Shown here piece after piece: positions 34,350-44,364 of a stretch of DNA of 64,000 nt. Within the stretch, counting starts at the first letter, position 1, and each line of letters begins with the position of its first letter. Made by a program: the position numbers and the translations under genes. Source of the DNA: CAYMWF01 sp964394085 [NCBI: uncultured Gemmatimonadota bacterium] (GTDB lineage Bacteria; GCA-2686955; CAYMWF01); the NCBI GenBank assembly GCA_964394085.1, contig CAYMWF010000005.1:45454-109453 (forward strand). Direction: 5' to 3'. The notes under the pieces were generated by a model. It was not told where the DNA came from, did not search any database, and was given only the letters and a program-made list of their open reading frames with translations.

Positions 34350-35690
34350 ATGTCAGTTACTCAGATAATCAAGCGGGACGGCACACTGGTTCCCTTCAAT
34401 AAAGAAAAGATCATTACCGCAATTTATAAATCAGCCGCCGCCGTCGGCGGTCACGACAGGGGACTCAGCGAAAGACTCGCGAACCAGGTAGTTGCGCTTC
34501 TCGACAAACCGGCCCGGCCGGAGTCCAGCCCGACCGTGGAAGAAATCCAGGATCTTGTCGAGAAGGTCCTGATCGAGAACGGTCATGCCAGAACAGCCAA
34601 AACATACATACTGTACCGTGACTTGAGATCGAGGATGCGCAAGAGGACACGACGCGGTTCGATACTCGAGCCCTCGGAACCGATACCGTACAAAATCATC
34701 TGGCAGGTTCTGAGCTGGAATGCGGATCAGGATGTGGACACTATCGCCGGATTGAACAGGAGGGTGACGGATGGCACTTTCCCGGATCTCGTGGCGGAAT
34801 CGGAAGCGGCTTACCATGCGCAGATCGATCATGCGGTTGAAACACTGTTGAGCCGAAAGGAGCAGGTCAAAGTCGTTATTATCGCCGGCCCGTCATCTTC
34901 CGGCAAAACCACTACGACATATAAACTGACGGAGCGCCTGGCGGAAAAGGGTCTCGAACCGGTACCCCTGAATCTTGATAATTACTTCTTCGATCTCGAG
35001 ATGCATCCGAAAGACGAATACGGCGACTACGATTTCGAAACTCCGGAAGCAATCGATTTACCTTTGGTCAACCAGCATCTTCGAGCACTGCTGGACGGTG
35101 CCGAGGTCGGCCTCCCGATTTTCGATTTCAAGAGCGGCAAGAGGCTTGAGCAGACGGTGCCGTTGAAGCTCGAAGAAAACCAGTTCCTCCTGGTCGATAC
35201 GCTGCACGGGCTTTATGAAGATCTCATGTGGGTGGTGCCGGACGAGGTCAAGTTCAAGATATATATTGAAACCTTCGCACAGCTGAAGGATGCGGCCGGC
35301 CGGTTCGTAAGGTGGATGGATGTCAGGTTGATAAGGCGGATGATTCGCGACCAGGAACAGAGAAATCATGATCTTCTGAAGACGATCGGTCACTGGCACT
35401 ATGTACGCCGCAGTGAAATGAAACATATAGTTCCTTATATCCGGGGTGTCGATTTTATCATTAACGGTGCAATTCCCTATGAACTTCCCATATACAAGCC
35501 GTTCATCTTCGACAGCCTTCCGGGATTCATCGATTTCTATAGCAAAGATCCGAATCGTTCCGATGCTTTGGACAGGGCCATAAGGATACATAAACTCCTG
35601 GATGCCGTCGAAGAGTTATCGGATACCGGGGTGGTTCCATCTGATTCTCTGGTGAGAGAGTACATTGGCGGCAGCATCTACGAATATTGA
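34350..35690 (+). CDS. ATP-cone domain fused to uridine-kinase-like protein
   Basis: 446 residues. Residues 3-97 form an ATP-cone (IKRDGTLVPFNKEKI, ENGHARTAKTYILYR), a nucleotide-sensing domain normally found at the start of ribonucleotide reductase and NrdR. A linker of about 75 residues leads to a P-loop kinase with GPSSSGKT at 180-187 and the uridine kinase/phosphoribulokinase pattern LDNYFFD, PIFDFKSGKR and IYIETFAQLKD. The kinase part should phosphorylate a nucleoside or related sugar alcohol with ATP; the cone might make this responsive to ATP/dATP (inference). RBS AAGAGG before ATG 34350. The last 26 bp overlap the queE start. Confidence 0.85.
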   Translation: MSVTQIIKRDGTLVPFNKEKIITAIYKSAAAVGGHDRGLSERLANQVVALLDKPARPESSPTVEEIQDLVEKVLIENGHARTAKTYILYRDLRSRMRKRTRRGSILEPSEPIPYKIIWQVLSWNADQDVDTIAGLNRRVTDGTFPDLVAESEAAYHAQIDHAVETLLSRKEQVKVVIIAGPSSSGKTTTTYKLTERLAEKGLEPVPLNLDNYFFDLEMHPKDEYGDYDFETPEAIDLPLVNQHLRALLDGAEVGLPIFDFKSGKRLEQTVPLKLEENQFLLVDTLHGLYEDLMWVVPDEVKFKIYIETFAQLKDAAGRFVRWMDVRLIRRMIRDQEQRNHDLLKTIGHWHYVRRSEMKHIVPYIRGVDFIINGAIPYELPIYKPFIFDSLPGFIDFYSKDPNRSDALDRAIRIHKLLDAVEELSDTGVVPSDSLVREYIGGSIYEY

Positions 35691-36321
35691 TATCAGCGAG
35701 ATTTATGTAACGATCCAGGGGGAATCGACCTACGCGGGGAAACGTTGCGTTTTCGTGCGTCTCGCCGGTTGCGATGTAAGGTGTGTTTGGTGCGATTCGA
35801 CTTTCGCCTGGGACGGGGGTGATAGCGTTCCGATCGAGTTGATCGTGGAGAAGATTCTCGAATTCGGTTGCGGTCTCGTAGAGGTTACAGGCGGTGAGCC
35901 GCTGATGCAGCAGGGCGCTTCTGAATTGATGAGCCGTCTGATCGATTCCGGGTTGGAAGTCTTGCTCGAAACCTCCGGAACCAGGGATATCGATGGAGCA
36001 CCCGAGGGGGTTCACCGGATTGTCGACGTCAAATGTCCATCCGCAAAAGCGCAGAAGCCGTTTCTTAAGGACAATATAGGTAAACTTCGCCACGGCGATG
36101 AAATCAAACTCGTTATTGCCGACCGGGACGATTACGTTTGGGCGCGGGAATTTATGCGGCTGTTTGAACCGCCGGTTCCGGTGGAATCGATATTCTCACC
36201 TGTATGGGGGCGACTCGATCCGGCGGAGCTTGCCGGCTGGATACTTGAAGACGGACTTGATGTCAGGCTCCAGGTGCAGCTGCACAGGGTATTATGGGCC
36301 GGGCAGCAGAGAGGCCGCTGA
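35665..36321 (+). CDS. queE: 7-carboxy-7-deazaguanine synthase
   Basis: 218 residues from TTG 35665, overlapping the preceding gene by 26 bp. A short radical SAM protein with the cluster motif C36-x3-C40-x2-C43 (RLAGCDVRCVWCDSTF), VTGGEPLMQ for SAM binding and the substrate loop SGTRDIDG. It converts 6-carboxy-tetrahydropterin to 7-carboxy-7-deazaguanine in queuosine synthesis. QueC follows 15 bp later; QueD and QueF are not in the window. Confidence 0.93.
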   Translation: MAAASTNIDISEIYVTIQGESTYAGKRCVFVRLAGCDVRCVWCDSTFAWDGGDSVPIELIVEKILEFGCGLVEVTGGEPLMQQGASELMSRLIDSGLEVLLETSGTRDIDGAPEGVHRIVDVKCPSAKAQKPFLKDNIGKLRHGDEIKLVIADRDDYVWAREFMRLFEPPVPVESIFSPVWGRLDPAELAGWILEDGLDVRLQVQLHRVLWAGQQRGR

Positions 36322-36336
36322 TCGGGGGATTGCCGG

Positions 36337-37035
36337 ATGCACGACATCGTTGAAAAAAAAACCGGAGCTGTTGTGCTTTTAAGCGGCGGGCTCGATTCCG
36401 CTGTCGCCGGAGCGATAGCTCGCGATGAAGGATTCGAGATAATCGCCCTTACAGCCGATTACGGGCAGCGCCACAGGATAGAGATCGACCGGGCGGGGCG
36501 GGTGTCGGAGATGCTGGGGGTAAAGAAGCATGTCGTAGTTGATTTGGATCTCAGGGCTATCGGCGGCTCGGCGCTTACCGACCGGATACCCGTTCCAGCC
36601 GCCGGCGGGGAGACAGGCATTCCCTCCACGTATGTTCCCGCCCGCAATACGATTCTTCTCTCCCTTGCCCTCGCCCTCGCGGAAGTGGAAGATGTTTCAG
36701 ACATTTTCACGGGCGTAAATGCAGTCGATTATTCGGGATATCCGGACTGCAGGCCGGAATTCATAGAAGCTTTCCAATCTCTCGCGGCTCTCGCTACCAG
36801 GAAAGGAACCGAAGAAATCGGAGGTTTTCGAATCCGGGCGCCCCTCATTGATAAAACAAAAGCGGAAATAATTCTGAAAGGGCACGCTCTCGGCGTCGAT
36901 TTCAGTCTCACACATTCATGCTATAATCCCGCCCCGGACGAAACAGCTTGTGGTATCTGCGACAGCTGCGTCATCAGAAAAGCCGGTTTTTCGAGCGCGG
37001 GCGTGCCGGATCCCACAGTATATACCTCCAGGTAA
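36337..37035 (+). CDS. queC: 7-cyano-7-deazaguanine synthase
   Basis: 232 residues. PP-loop ATPase with SGGLDS at 16-21, [10 protein letters not shown], the substrate motif [25 protein letters not shown], and four zinc cysteines near the C-terminus (CYNP, CGICDSC). It turns 7-carboxy-7-deazaguanine into preQ0 with ATP and ammonia. GGGGGAT precedes ATG 36337. Next gene after queE; both feed tRNA queuosine or other 7-deazapurine modification. Confidence 0.95.
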   Translation: MHDIVEKKTGAVVLLSGGLDSAVAGAIARDEGFEIIALTADYGQRHRIEIDRAGRVSEMLGVKKHVVVDLDLRAIGGSALTDRIPVPAAGGETGIPSTYVPARNTILLSLALALAEVEDVSDIFTGVNAVDYSGYPDCRPEFIEAFQSLAALATRKGTEEIGGFRIRAPLIDKTKAEIILKGHALGVDFSLTHSCYNPAPDETACGICDSCVIRKAGFSSAGVPDPTVYTSR

Positions 37036-37047
37036 ACAGGAAATCAC

Positions 37048-38211
37048 ATGTCTGTTCAAGATGTGGAAACAGGCCCGATACGCCCGCCCTCCGAAGCGCT
37101 GTCACTGCTGATCCGCGTCACGAGAGGATGCCCCTGGAACCGTTGCGGATTTTGCTATACCTACAGGGATACACGGTATAAACCGCGTAAAAAAGAAGAG
37201 ATTTTCACTGATATCGATTCCCTTTCAGCGATTGCCTCCGACCTCGCGAAAGCCGCCGGCGTGGACCGGTTCACCCCCCGAAACAGACACCTCCTGCTCG
37301 AACTTTTCGATGAACGGGACGCTTTTCTCAATACCCCGGCCGCCAGGAGAGTAGCGTTCTGGCTCTATCATGGGGGTTCAACCGTATTCCTTCAGGACGC
37401 GGATGCTCTCGCGGTAAAGACTTCCGTGCTGGCCGAAATTATATCCAGGATCCGATCTGCTTTTCCGACGGTTTCGAGGATAACCGCTTACGGTCGTTCA
37501 GCTACCCTCGCAAGGCGTACACCCGAAGACTTCCAGGTTTTGAGGGAAGCAGGTCTCGATCGTATTCACACCGGTTTCGAGAGCGGTTCGGACGAGGTCC
37601 TGGAGCTGGTTTCGAAGGGGGTTACGGCCGAGGAGCAGGTAAATGCCGGATGTCGCGTAAAAGATGCCGGCATTGAGCTTTCGGAGTATTTCATTCCCGG
37701 TCTCGGCGGGAAAGCCAATACGGAAGCGCATGCATCTGAAAGCGCGGCTAAACTGAGTTCGATAAAGCCCGATTACATCCGCCTGCGGACCCTTGCACTG
37801 GTTCCTGGAATGCCGCTGTACGACACATGGCGGGAGGGGTATTTCGAGCGTCTGACCGAAACCGGAATTGTCGAAGAAATACGGCGGTTCATCTCGTCGC
37901 TCGACGTGGAAGGCGCTTTCCTCGCGAGCGATCACATGCTTAACCTGCTTGAGAATCTTGAAGGAAGATTGAATAAAGACAAGGATGCCTTGGATGCCAT
38001 TGCCGATGAATACCTCTCTCTTCCACCCGAGAGGAAACTTATATTTATCCTTGGTAGGCGTTCCGGAAGACTTAGGAACGTTTCAGAAATGCAAAACCTG
38101 CCTTCCGAGGTACTGGAAGGATTCGAGAAAACGTTGAATGAGCTTACCGGGACCTCTTCCCACCGGGATCCCGAAGAAATTTTCTTCGAACTTACCCAGC
38201 GATTCATCTGA
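37048..38211 (+). CDS. Radical SAM protein, CX4CX2C type
   Basis: 387 residues; ATG 37048 follows ACAGGAAA. The cluster motif is C28-x4-C33-x2-C36 (TRGCPWNRCGFCYTY), one residue longer than the common CX3CX2C; the Elp3/MiaB-type core with IHTGFESGSDEVLELVSKG and ELSEYFIPGLGG follows. The family of such GCPWNxCxFC proteins is widespread but not characterised. Its close position after queC suggests cotranscription but not necessarily a role in queuosine. Confidence 0.88.
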   Translation: MSVQDVETGPIRPPSEALSLLIRVTRGCPWNRCGFCYTYRDTRYKPRKKEEIFTDIDSLSAIASDLAKAAGVDRFTPRNRHLLLELFDERDAFLNTPAARRVAFWLYHGGSTVFLQDADALAVKTSVLAEIISRIRSAFPTVSRITAYGRSATLARRTPEDFQVLREAGLDRIHTGFESGSDEVLELVSKGVTAEEQVNAGCRVKDAGIELSEYFIPGLGGKANTEAHASESAAKLSSIKPDYIRLRTLALVPGMPLYDTWREGYFERLTETGIVEEIRRFISSLDVEGAFLASDHMLNLLENLEGRLNKDKDALDAIADEYLSLPPERKLIFILGRRSGRLRNVSEMQNLPSEVLEGFEKTLNELTGTSSHRDPEEIFFELTQRFI

Positions 38212-38404
38212 ACGTATTCCAAACCCGCAAATCGACTGAATCCATGATGTTTCTGAAAAATCTCAAGTATGGATGCAGTGATGGTCGATAAGTGTTCTGG
38301 ACAGTGGTTCCTTTTAAGCGGTGAGGAATGGAGGAACCGATATTTCCAATGGTCTTCAAGCTGCAACTAGTCGTGCAGGTGCGGGTCAGCAAAGGAGAAT
38401 CGTA

Positions 38405-38974
38405 ATGAGGAAAAAGTTGAGTAAAGCTCAGGCGGGTTTCACTATGGTCGAAGTCGCCATAGTGATGGTTATCATCGGTCTTCTGATCGGGGGTATCCTG
38501 AAAGGGCAGGCGATGATACAGAACGCCAAATCGATGAGGGTGGTCAAGCAGTCTGACGAGCTGCGTGCCGCGATAATGGCGTTCTACGACAAGTACGGTG
38601 TGTATCCGGGCGATGAAGCCAAAGCTGCAATCCCGCCTGGAACCGACGGAGAGGGCGATGGCGACGGGCAGATAGAATCTTCGGAGCAGTATGAATTGTT
38701 CCGCGATCTCCAGCTTGCCGGTCTAATCGGAGGGAGTTTCAATGGAAGCTCGGACCTTCCGAACCATGCGTTCGGGGATAATATATCCTTATACTGGATG
38801 GATCCCGGGCCGGGTTCAGCGAAACACTACTTCAGGTATTACAATCTGCCTGCGGAAGTATGCCTGGAAATCGATATGAAATTCGATGACGGTGTCTACA
38901 ACACCGGCTCGATCGCGGCGAATGCTGATTACACCGCAGGAAATACCATCTCCTACTTCTATATCCGGTTCTAA
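38405..38974 (+). CDS. Type IV major pilin, copy A
   Basis: 189 residues from ATG 38405 (AAAGGAG 7 bases upstream). Prepilin leader MRKKLSKAQAG cut before F, giving FTMVEVAIVMVIIGLLIGG with the invariant Glu5, then an amphipathic helix and a globular domain with PPGTDGEGDGDGQIES and CLEIDMK. Only one Cys, so no disulfide loop. It differs from the pilin at 44437-45006 in about 31 of 189 positions (roughly 84% identity), and the two are in opposite orientation. A leader hairpin GGTTCCT...AGGAACC lies upstream; a stable hairpin follows the stop. Confidence 0.93.
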   Translation: MRKKLSKAQAGFTMVEVAIVMVIIGLLIGGILKGQAMIQNAKSMRVVKQSDELRAAIMAFYDKYGVYPGDEAKAAIPPGTDGEGDGDGQIESSEQYELFRDLQLAGLIGGSFNGSSDLPNHAFGDNISLYWMDPGPGSAKHYFRYYNLPAEVCLEIDMKFDDGVYNTGSIAANADYTAGNTISYFYIRF

Positions 38975-38983
38975 GGGTATCCG

Positions 38984-39012
38984 CCGGGGAGGACGGCAAA
39001 AGTCCTTCCCGG
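38984..39012 (+). terminator. Hairpin after pilin copy A
   Basis: CCGGGGAGGAC (38984-38994) pairs with GTCCTTCCCGG (39002-39012), 11 bp with one G-T pair and a 7-base loop. It directly follows the pilin stop and precedes the minor pilin, so it may stabilise the pilin message or cut read-through. No T-tract. Confidence 0.5.
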
Positions 39013-39039
39013 ATGGATGGCCCGCGCGGGAAGGAACCG

Positions 39040-39954
39040 ATGAATACCACAATTTATCACCCGCGCGACGGCATGGATGATGAGTCTCAGGGTGGTTTTA
39101 CACTCATCGAAGTTGCCATCGTGCTAGTTATCATAGGTATCATCGCCGGCAGCGGGATGTCTCTTTTCGGCACCCTTACGGAAAAAAAGACCCGGAACGA
39201 GTGCCGCGAATACATGGTTCTCGTAAAGGAAGCACTCCTCAGCCATGTGAATATCAACGGCTTCCTGCCCTATGCGTCAGATGATACGGACGGGATCGCC
39301 GATGACGGTGAAACCAGCGGATATCTGCCTTATGTGGATCTGAAACTGAAGCCGGTGGACAGTTATAACCGGGTCCTGAAGTATGAAATAAACGGATTAT
39401 TGGTGACAGACAAACAGACAACGTGCAATGCGCTGTCAAATGGATTGAGTGCGGATCCGGCTATCGTTGATTCCGATGGGTCGACGGTTTCGATACCGGT
39501 TGCGGCCGTACTGGTCAGCGCCGGACCGATGGATGCGGATTCAGATGGTGATGTTTTCGATATAGTCGAAGGTGCTTACGAGGGGGACAATACTTCGGGA
39601 AATCCGAACTATATCCGTCATCCGGAAATCGACACCTTCGACGATCTCGTGCTTTACATCAGTGAAGGAGAACTTTACGGCTCTGCCGGCTGCTCGGGTA
39701 TCCTTACCTGGACAGTCAGTATCGTTAACAATAGCGGTCAGGAGGTATTTCTGCACAACGTAACCTATCCGTCGAAACTAGTGTGTTCGGGACGAATCGA
39801 TGATGGAGAAACGAAATCATTCAAAGTCGAGGATGGTGAGGCAATAGAGCTTAAAGACGGAATCGACTATCTATCCAGCTCCCACGTCGATTCTTCCCCG
39901 AATAATACTCCCCAGGTGATCAGTTCAGATATAACGCTTATATCCATTCCATGA
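39040..39954 (+). CDS. Minor pilin-like prepilin protein
   Basis: 304 residues from ATG 39040 (AAGGAA 5 bases upstream; ATG 39073 is also in frame). Prepilin leader ending in SQGG, cut before FTLIEVAIVLVIIGIIAG, then an unusually large soluble part of about 260 residues with Asp-rich spots (DADSDGDVFD, DDTDGIADDGE) that could bind calcium, as in EF-hand-like surface pilins. Likely a minor or tip pilin. It follows the major pilin at 66 bp and converges on pilC. Confidence 0.85.
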   Translation: MNTTIYHPRDGMDDESQGGFTLIEVAIVLVIIGIIAGSGMSLFGTLTEKKTRNECREYMVLVKEALLSHVNINGFLPYASDDTDGIADDGETSGYLPYVDLKLKPVDSYNRVLKYEINGLLVTDKQTTCNALSNGLSADPAIVDSDGSTVSIPVAAVLVSAGPMDADSDGDVFDIVEGAYEGDNTSGNPNYIRHPEIDTFDDLVLYISEGELYGSAGCSGILTWTVSIVNNSGQEVFLHNVTYPSKLVCSGRIDDGETKSFKVEDGEAIELKDGIDYLSSSHVDSSPNNTPQVISSDITLISIP

Positions 39955-40066
39955 GTTCCAACCTGCCGGATTATAGATCTTCCCGGGTAACTGCTGACAC
40001 CGGTATAAGAATCTCAATCAAGTTATAATGCTTCTGAAACGGACGGAAGATCTTCTGTGTTCCGGG

Positions 40067-41284
40067 TTAATATGTCTGACCGATTTCGCTTATGACATCG
40101 TAGAGCGGCAGCAGTATCGACAGGATGATGAGACCGAAGATACCGCCTAGGAGGACCACCGTGATCGGTTCCAGTGCACTGAGCAGGGCTCCGACTGTTT
40201 TCTTGACCTCCTCGTCATAATATTCACTCAAACGCATGAATGCACTGTCAAGAGTTCCCGTAGTTTCCCCGTTTCTTACAGCACCGACCAGGAGAGGCGG
40301 AAATCCTCCGACATTTTCAAGCCCGTCAGCCAGGCTGCGTCCCTGCTGGATTTCTTCATAAGCCATGGCGAGCCTGCCTTCGAGAAACCTGTTTCCGAGA
40401 ACACTGTCTGCAAGGATACTGAAAATACCGCTCATCGACATGCCTGATTCATACATGGTTGCGAAGTTGCGGCTGAACCGTGTAAGGGCAATATTGGATG
40501 TGATGCTTCCGATTAAAGGAATTTTCAGAATGATCCAGTGTATAAGGACGCCTCCCCGCGGAGTTCTATGAACGAACCACAGGATGATCGGAACAGCCAG
40601 GGCGACCAGAAATAGTTTAATCCAGTTTCCCTGCACGAAAATACTTGTCGTCAGCACAAGTTTGGTTATACCCGGAAGGTCTATCCCCATCTCGGTGAGA
40701 ACTGTGGCCATTTGCGGGAGCACATAACCTATCCATACTGCTATCACACCGAGTATGGCAGTGAAAATGAAAGACGGATATATAGCAGCTCTCTTTATGA
40801 TAGCGGTTATTTCCTCTTTCCATTCGAGGAATTCGGCGAGATCTTTTATGCTTTTCGGGAGAACGCCGGATTTTTCTCCCAGTTTTATTATACTGAGGTC
40901 GAATTTGTGAAACACATCGGGAAACCTTTCCAGTGCCTCGTGCAGAGAATTCCCTCCCTCGACTGCAACGCGAACCTCGTTTATAATAGCTCGAAGCGGC
41001 TTCGAGGGCAGCACCTTCGCATTCTCATCCAGGGCGGAAAGAACCGGCAGGCCGAGATCAAGAGTCTGGGCAAGTCTGTGGTAGAATTCTATCAGCATCC
41101 TTCGTTTGATCCCGGAACCACCCGGTAGAAGGGACCTGCGACTTTCTCTGTTGCGTTTTAAGGTAATGAGAGTGAGCCCGCTTCTCTGAAGTCGCACTTC
41201 CACATCCGTTTCATCGAACGCGAATAAGTTACCACGTCGTACTTTTCCGGCATTATCTATAGCTCTGTATTTGAAACTAGGCAT
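40067..41284 (-). CDS. Type IV pilus inner membrane platform protein (PilC/GspF family)
   Basis: 405 residues. Two GspF domains, each a cytoplasmic helical bundle (about 65-190 and 265-390) and three membrane helices in all, e.g. FTAILGVIAVWIGYVL and VLLGGIFGLIILSILLPLY at the end. It docks the assembly and retraction ATPases beneath the growing pilus. ATG 41284 overlaps the pilB stop by 8 bp. MshG-like in context. Confidence 0.93.
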   Translation of the reverse strand: MPSFKYRAIDNAGKVRRGNLFAFDETDVEVRLQRSGLTLITLKRNRESRRSLLPGGSGIKRRMLIEFYHRLAQTLDLGLPVLSALDENAKVLPSKPLRAIINEVRVAVEGGNSLHEALERFPDVFHKFDLSIIKLGEKSGVLPKSIKDLAEFLEWKEEITAIIKRAAIYPSFIFTAILGVIAVWIGYVLPQMATVLTEMGIDLPGITKLVLTTSIFVQGNWIKLFLVALAVPIILWFVHRTPRGGVLIHWIILKIPLIGSITSNIALTRFSRNFATMYESGMSMSGIFSILADSVLGNRFLEGRLAMAYEEIQQGRSLADGLENVGGFPPLLVGAVRNGETTGTLDSAFMRLSEYYDEEVKKTVGALLSALEPITVVLLGGIFGLIILSILLPLYDVISEIGQTY

Positions 41285-42968
41285 GGGCTACTACCCTGAA
41301 AACTTCTTCCATCGAAGTTATCTGCTGACTGACTTTTTTTAGCGCCTGGGGAAACAGCAGGATCGAACCCGCTTTTTGCATCGCATCCTCGATCTTGCTC
41401 CTCAGAGCGCCTGTAAAGATCTGCCCCTCGATTACATTGTCGACAAGAAGAAGCTCATATATTCCGGTTCTTCCGCGATAGCCCGAGTAATGGCAGTTTT
41501 CGCAACCTTTCGGCGTCAGAAGTTTGTCCGGCACCTCCAGCCCGCAGCTTTCGAAGAGTCGTTTTTCCTCCGCTGATATTTTTTTCTCTACGGCGCAAGA
41601 GCTGCAGAGACGTCGCAGCAACCGCTGGGCCACCACCATGGTTAATGCCGAAGCGAGCATGCTGGGGCTCACACCGAGATCGAGAAGTCGATTCACGGCT
41701 GAAGCAGCTTCGTTCGTATGAAGGGTGGACAGAACCAGATGCCCGGTTATCGATGCTCTGAGAGCGAGTTCCGCGGTCTCCTGATCACGGATTTCTCCGA
41801 CCAGGATTATATCCGGATCCTGTCTCATCGCGGAGCGGATAGCACTTCCGAAGGTAAGGCCGGCCCTTGGGTTGACGGCACTCTGCCGCAGGGTGGGTAT
41901 CTCGAATTCGATCGGATCCTCGATAGTCATGACACTCACGTTAGGACTGTTGATCGCCATCAGGGCGGAATAGAGCGTGGTTGTTTTTCCAGAGCCGGTA
42001 GGGCCTGCAGCGAGGATGAGTCCATACGGCCGATTGACATTCTGCAAAAATTTTTCGAGGTCTTCATCCTCGAAACCGAGATTCTTTATTTCGCCGACTA
42101 CTTTGCTGTAAATCAGGAGTCTAAGAACTACTGTCTCACCGAGGTGGGTGGGAAAGGTCGATACCCGAAGCTCGAACTCGCCAACGCTTCCCTTAAACTT
42201 GATTCTACCATCGTGCGGGATGTTCGGATTCGAAATATCCATTTCACCCATAATCTTGAAGCGCGTAGTGAGAGCCTGGTAGAACCGTATCGGGAAGAGG
42301 TACTTCTGATACAGAACACCATCTATACGGTAGAAGACACGCACCAGGTTGCTGTCAGGGACGACATGAATATCGCTCGCCTGGAGGAGATATCCCTTTT
42401 CGATGAGCAGGTCGGCGAGCAGAACGATCTGGTTTTCCTCGAAAGGAGAAGCGCCGACGCCGAGCCTCGAGATTTCTTCGATGTCGGTGTCTATGGTCAG
42501 GGCCGTTTTGTAATAGAGGTCTATTGCATTAAGGACCCATTCTTTAGGAGCGACGAAGTTCTCGATCCTGCTTGCGGTCATCCTTGCTAATTTGTCTCTG
42601 GTCAGTACATCGAAAGGATTAGCGGTTGCAGCCTTGATGACGCCGTCTTCCTGTGCGAACGGAAAAATTTTGAATTTACTTACGAAGGCATACGGAATTT
42701 TCGAAATCAGACTGAAATCGACGTCCACTGAATCCGTGTCGAGCACCTTGGCTCCCGACTGAACGGCGATAGCCATCTGGAGATTCTCGTCGGTGACCCA
42801 GTCGAGGCGGAGCAGTACCTCACCCAGCATCGCACCTGTTTTTCGGGCTTCCAGTGCAGCCATCTCGAGCTCGTCCCGGGAGATGAAGCCCATCTCCACG
42901 AGGATATCGCCGAGTCGGCGTTTCTTCTTTCTCGTGATGATTGGAGCTGCTGTGGTTTCGTCAGTCAT
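41277..42968 (-). CDS. Type IV pilus assembly ATPase (PilB/MshE/GspE family)
   Basis: 563 residues. Two N-terminal regulatory segments (RLGDILVEMGFI, LGEVLLRLDWVTDENL; MshEN-like, the domain known to bind cyclic di-GMP in MshE), then the AAA-type secretion ATPase with Walker A GPTGSGKTT, Asp box and His box (RASITGHLVLSTLHTNEA), and a C4 zinc element (CSSC, CENC). It powers pilus extension. The N-terminal repeats would make it a possible c-di-GMP sensor, fitting with the GGDEF protein in the same locus. Confidence 0.95.
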   Translation of the reverse strand: MTDETTAAPIITRKKKRRLGDILVEMGFISRDELEMAALEARKTGAMLGEVLLRLDWVTDENLQMAIAVQSGAKVLDTDSVDVDFSLISKIPYAFVSKFKIFPFAQEDGVIKAATANPFDVLTRDKLARMTASRIENFVAPKEWVLNAIDLYYKTALTIDTDIEEISRLGVGASPFEENQIVLLADLLIEKGYLLQASDIHVVPDSNLVRVFYRIDGVLYQKYLFPIRFYQALTTRFKIMGEMDISNPNIPHDGRIKFKGSVGEFELRVSTFPTHLGETVVLRLLIYSKVVGEIKNLGFEDEDLEKFLQNVNRPYGLILAAGPTGSGKTTTLYSALMAINSPNVSVMTIEDPIEFEIPTLRQSAVNPRAGLTFGSAIRSAMRQDPDIILVGEIRDQETAELALRASITGHLVLSTLHTNEAASAVNRLLDLGVSPSMLASALTMVVAQRLLRRLCSSCAVEKKISAEEKRLFESCGLEVPDKLLTPKGCENCHYSGYRGRTGIYELLLVDNVIEGQIFTGALRSKIEDAMQKAGSILLFPQALKKVSQQITSMEEVFRVVAHA

Positions 42969-43188
42969 GGTTCACCTGTCATCAAAGGTTCAAGTAAGCT
43001 GGTCAACCGTACGAAGAATACTTCCCGGAGGGATGTGAACACTTCAATCTTCGCCGGTTTTCCATTTCTGGGAATATCTTACAGTCTATTTGCGGAAGCG
43101 CCATATTCTACACCCCGGCTGCATTACAAATAAACGGCGAACAACTCGATTTCTGGAGGACTATCTTGCTGAATAAAACCGGGTTGGA

Positions 43189-43223
43189 ATTCTTTCATTT
43201 CAGAATCACTGAATAAAGAATTG
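43189..43223. terminator. AT-rich hairpin between pilT and pilB
   Basis: AATTCTTT-cat-TTCAG-aatca-CTGAA-t-AAAGAATT (43189-43223): 8-bp outer and 5-bp inner stems. It lies between the pilT stop (43257) and the pilB start. Weak in GC, no T-tract; an RNA processing or attenuator element is as likely as a terminator. Confidence 0.4.
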
Positions 43224-43256
43224 ATGGATACTTATCCTTTTCGAATTCCCTGAAAA

Positions 43257-44345
43257 CTAAAACCGTCCCGTCCGTCTCTGATAAGAGGCGATTTTTACTG
43301 AAAGCTCCTCCGGATCTCTCGCTCTTGCCACTGCATCCTTAGCCATGATTTTATCAGCCTCGATCAAATCGTAGAGCCAGGCATCCAGGCTTTTCATTCC
43401 GAACTTGGAGCCCGTCTGAATATCCGAATCGATTCGGTATGTTTTGTTTTCTCGAATAAGGTTCTGGATTGAAGGAGTGGTGACCATGATTTCGAAGGCG
43501 GCTGCTATTCCGGAGCCGTCCTTTGTGGGTATGAGCAATTGAGAGAGCACCGCGAGAAGGGTTGATGAAAGCTGAGTTCTGACCTGGTCCTGCCTGGAGG
43601 AAGGGAATACATCGATAATCCTGTCTACAGTTCGCGCCGCGCCTGTCGTATGAAGAGTGGCAAAAACGAGATGGCCCGTTTCTGCGGCTGTTATTGCTGC
43701 TTCCATAGTCTCCAGGTCTCGCATTTCGCCCACGAGGAGTACATCAGGATCTTGGCGCAGAGCGCTCCTGAGAGCATCAGCGAAACCTGAGACATCCTCC
43801 CCTATCTCCCGCTGCGTAACAAGACTCCGATTGTGTTCGTGGTAATACTCGATCGGGTCTTCGATAGTGATGATATGAACACTCCTGTTTGCGTTAATCT
43901 CGTTTATCATGCTTGCCAGGGTCGTCGATTTGCCGCTCCCCGTGGGTCCTGTGACAAGGATCAGGCCTCGAGGTCTGGTAAGTAGAGCCCGCACGCTCTC
44001 AGGGAGTCCTATTTCGTTCAGCGAAAGGATTTTAGATGGAATACGTCTCAACACCAGGCTGTACGCGCCTTTCTGCTTGAAGGCCGATACCCTGAACCTG
44101 GCTCCGCCGGCGAAGGTGAATCCAAAATCGGTGCTTCCTGATGTTTCAAGCTGTGACCGGTGGTTCGAGTCTGAAATGGCGGAAACAACAGCTTCAGTGT
44201 CCGAGGGCGATAGTACCGGCTCGTCCATGGGTTTCAGGGAGCCGGCTGTACGGATTACAGGCGGCTTCCCCACAGAAAGATGAAGGTCCGAGGCATCGGA
44301 CGATATGGTCTGCTCCAGGAGCTTGTCCAGATCCTTAGCGTTCAA
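43257..44345 (-). CDS. pilT: Type IV pilus retraction ATPase
   Basis: 362 residues from TTG 44345, with AAGGGA 5-6 bases upstream. Walker [13 protein letters not shown] box with [12 protein letters not shown], His box [13 protein letters not shown] and the C-terminal AIRNLIRE-like IQNLIRENK, all of PilT. It depolymerises the pilus for twitching or DNA uptake. A strong hairpin in the gap before it separates it from the pilin gene. Confidence 0.95.
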   Translation of the reverse strand: MNAKDLDKLLEQTISSDASDLHLSVGKPPVIRTAGSLKPMDEPVLSPSDTEAVVSAISDSNHRSQLETSGSTDFGFTFAGGARFRVSAFKQKGAYSLVLRRIPSKILSLNEIGLPESVRALLTRPRGLILVTGPTGSGKSTTLASMINEINANRSVHIITIEDPIEYYHEHNRSLVTQREIGEDVSGFADALRSALRQDPDVLLVGEMRDLETMEAAITAAETGHLVFATLHTTGAARTVDRIIDVFPSSRQDQVRTQLSSTLLAVLSQLLIPTKDGSGIAAAFEIMVTTPSIQNLIRENKTYRIDSDIQTGSKFGMKSLDAWLYDLIEADKIMAKDAVARARDPEELSVKIASYQRRTGRF

Positions 44346-44364
44346 GGATATCCCTTATGTGCAA

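Noticed and set aside
39975-40053. Inverted repeat AGATCTTCC/GGAAGATCT between the convergent minor pilin and pilC
   Set aside because: Loop of about 61 bases and no T-tract; too weak to call a terminator, though it may have a role.
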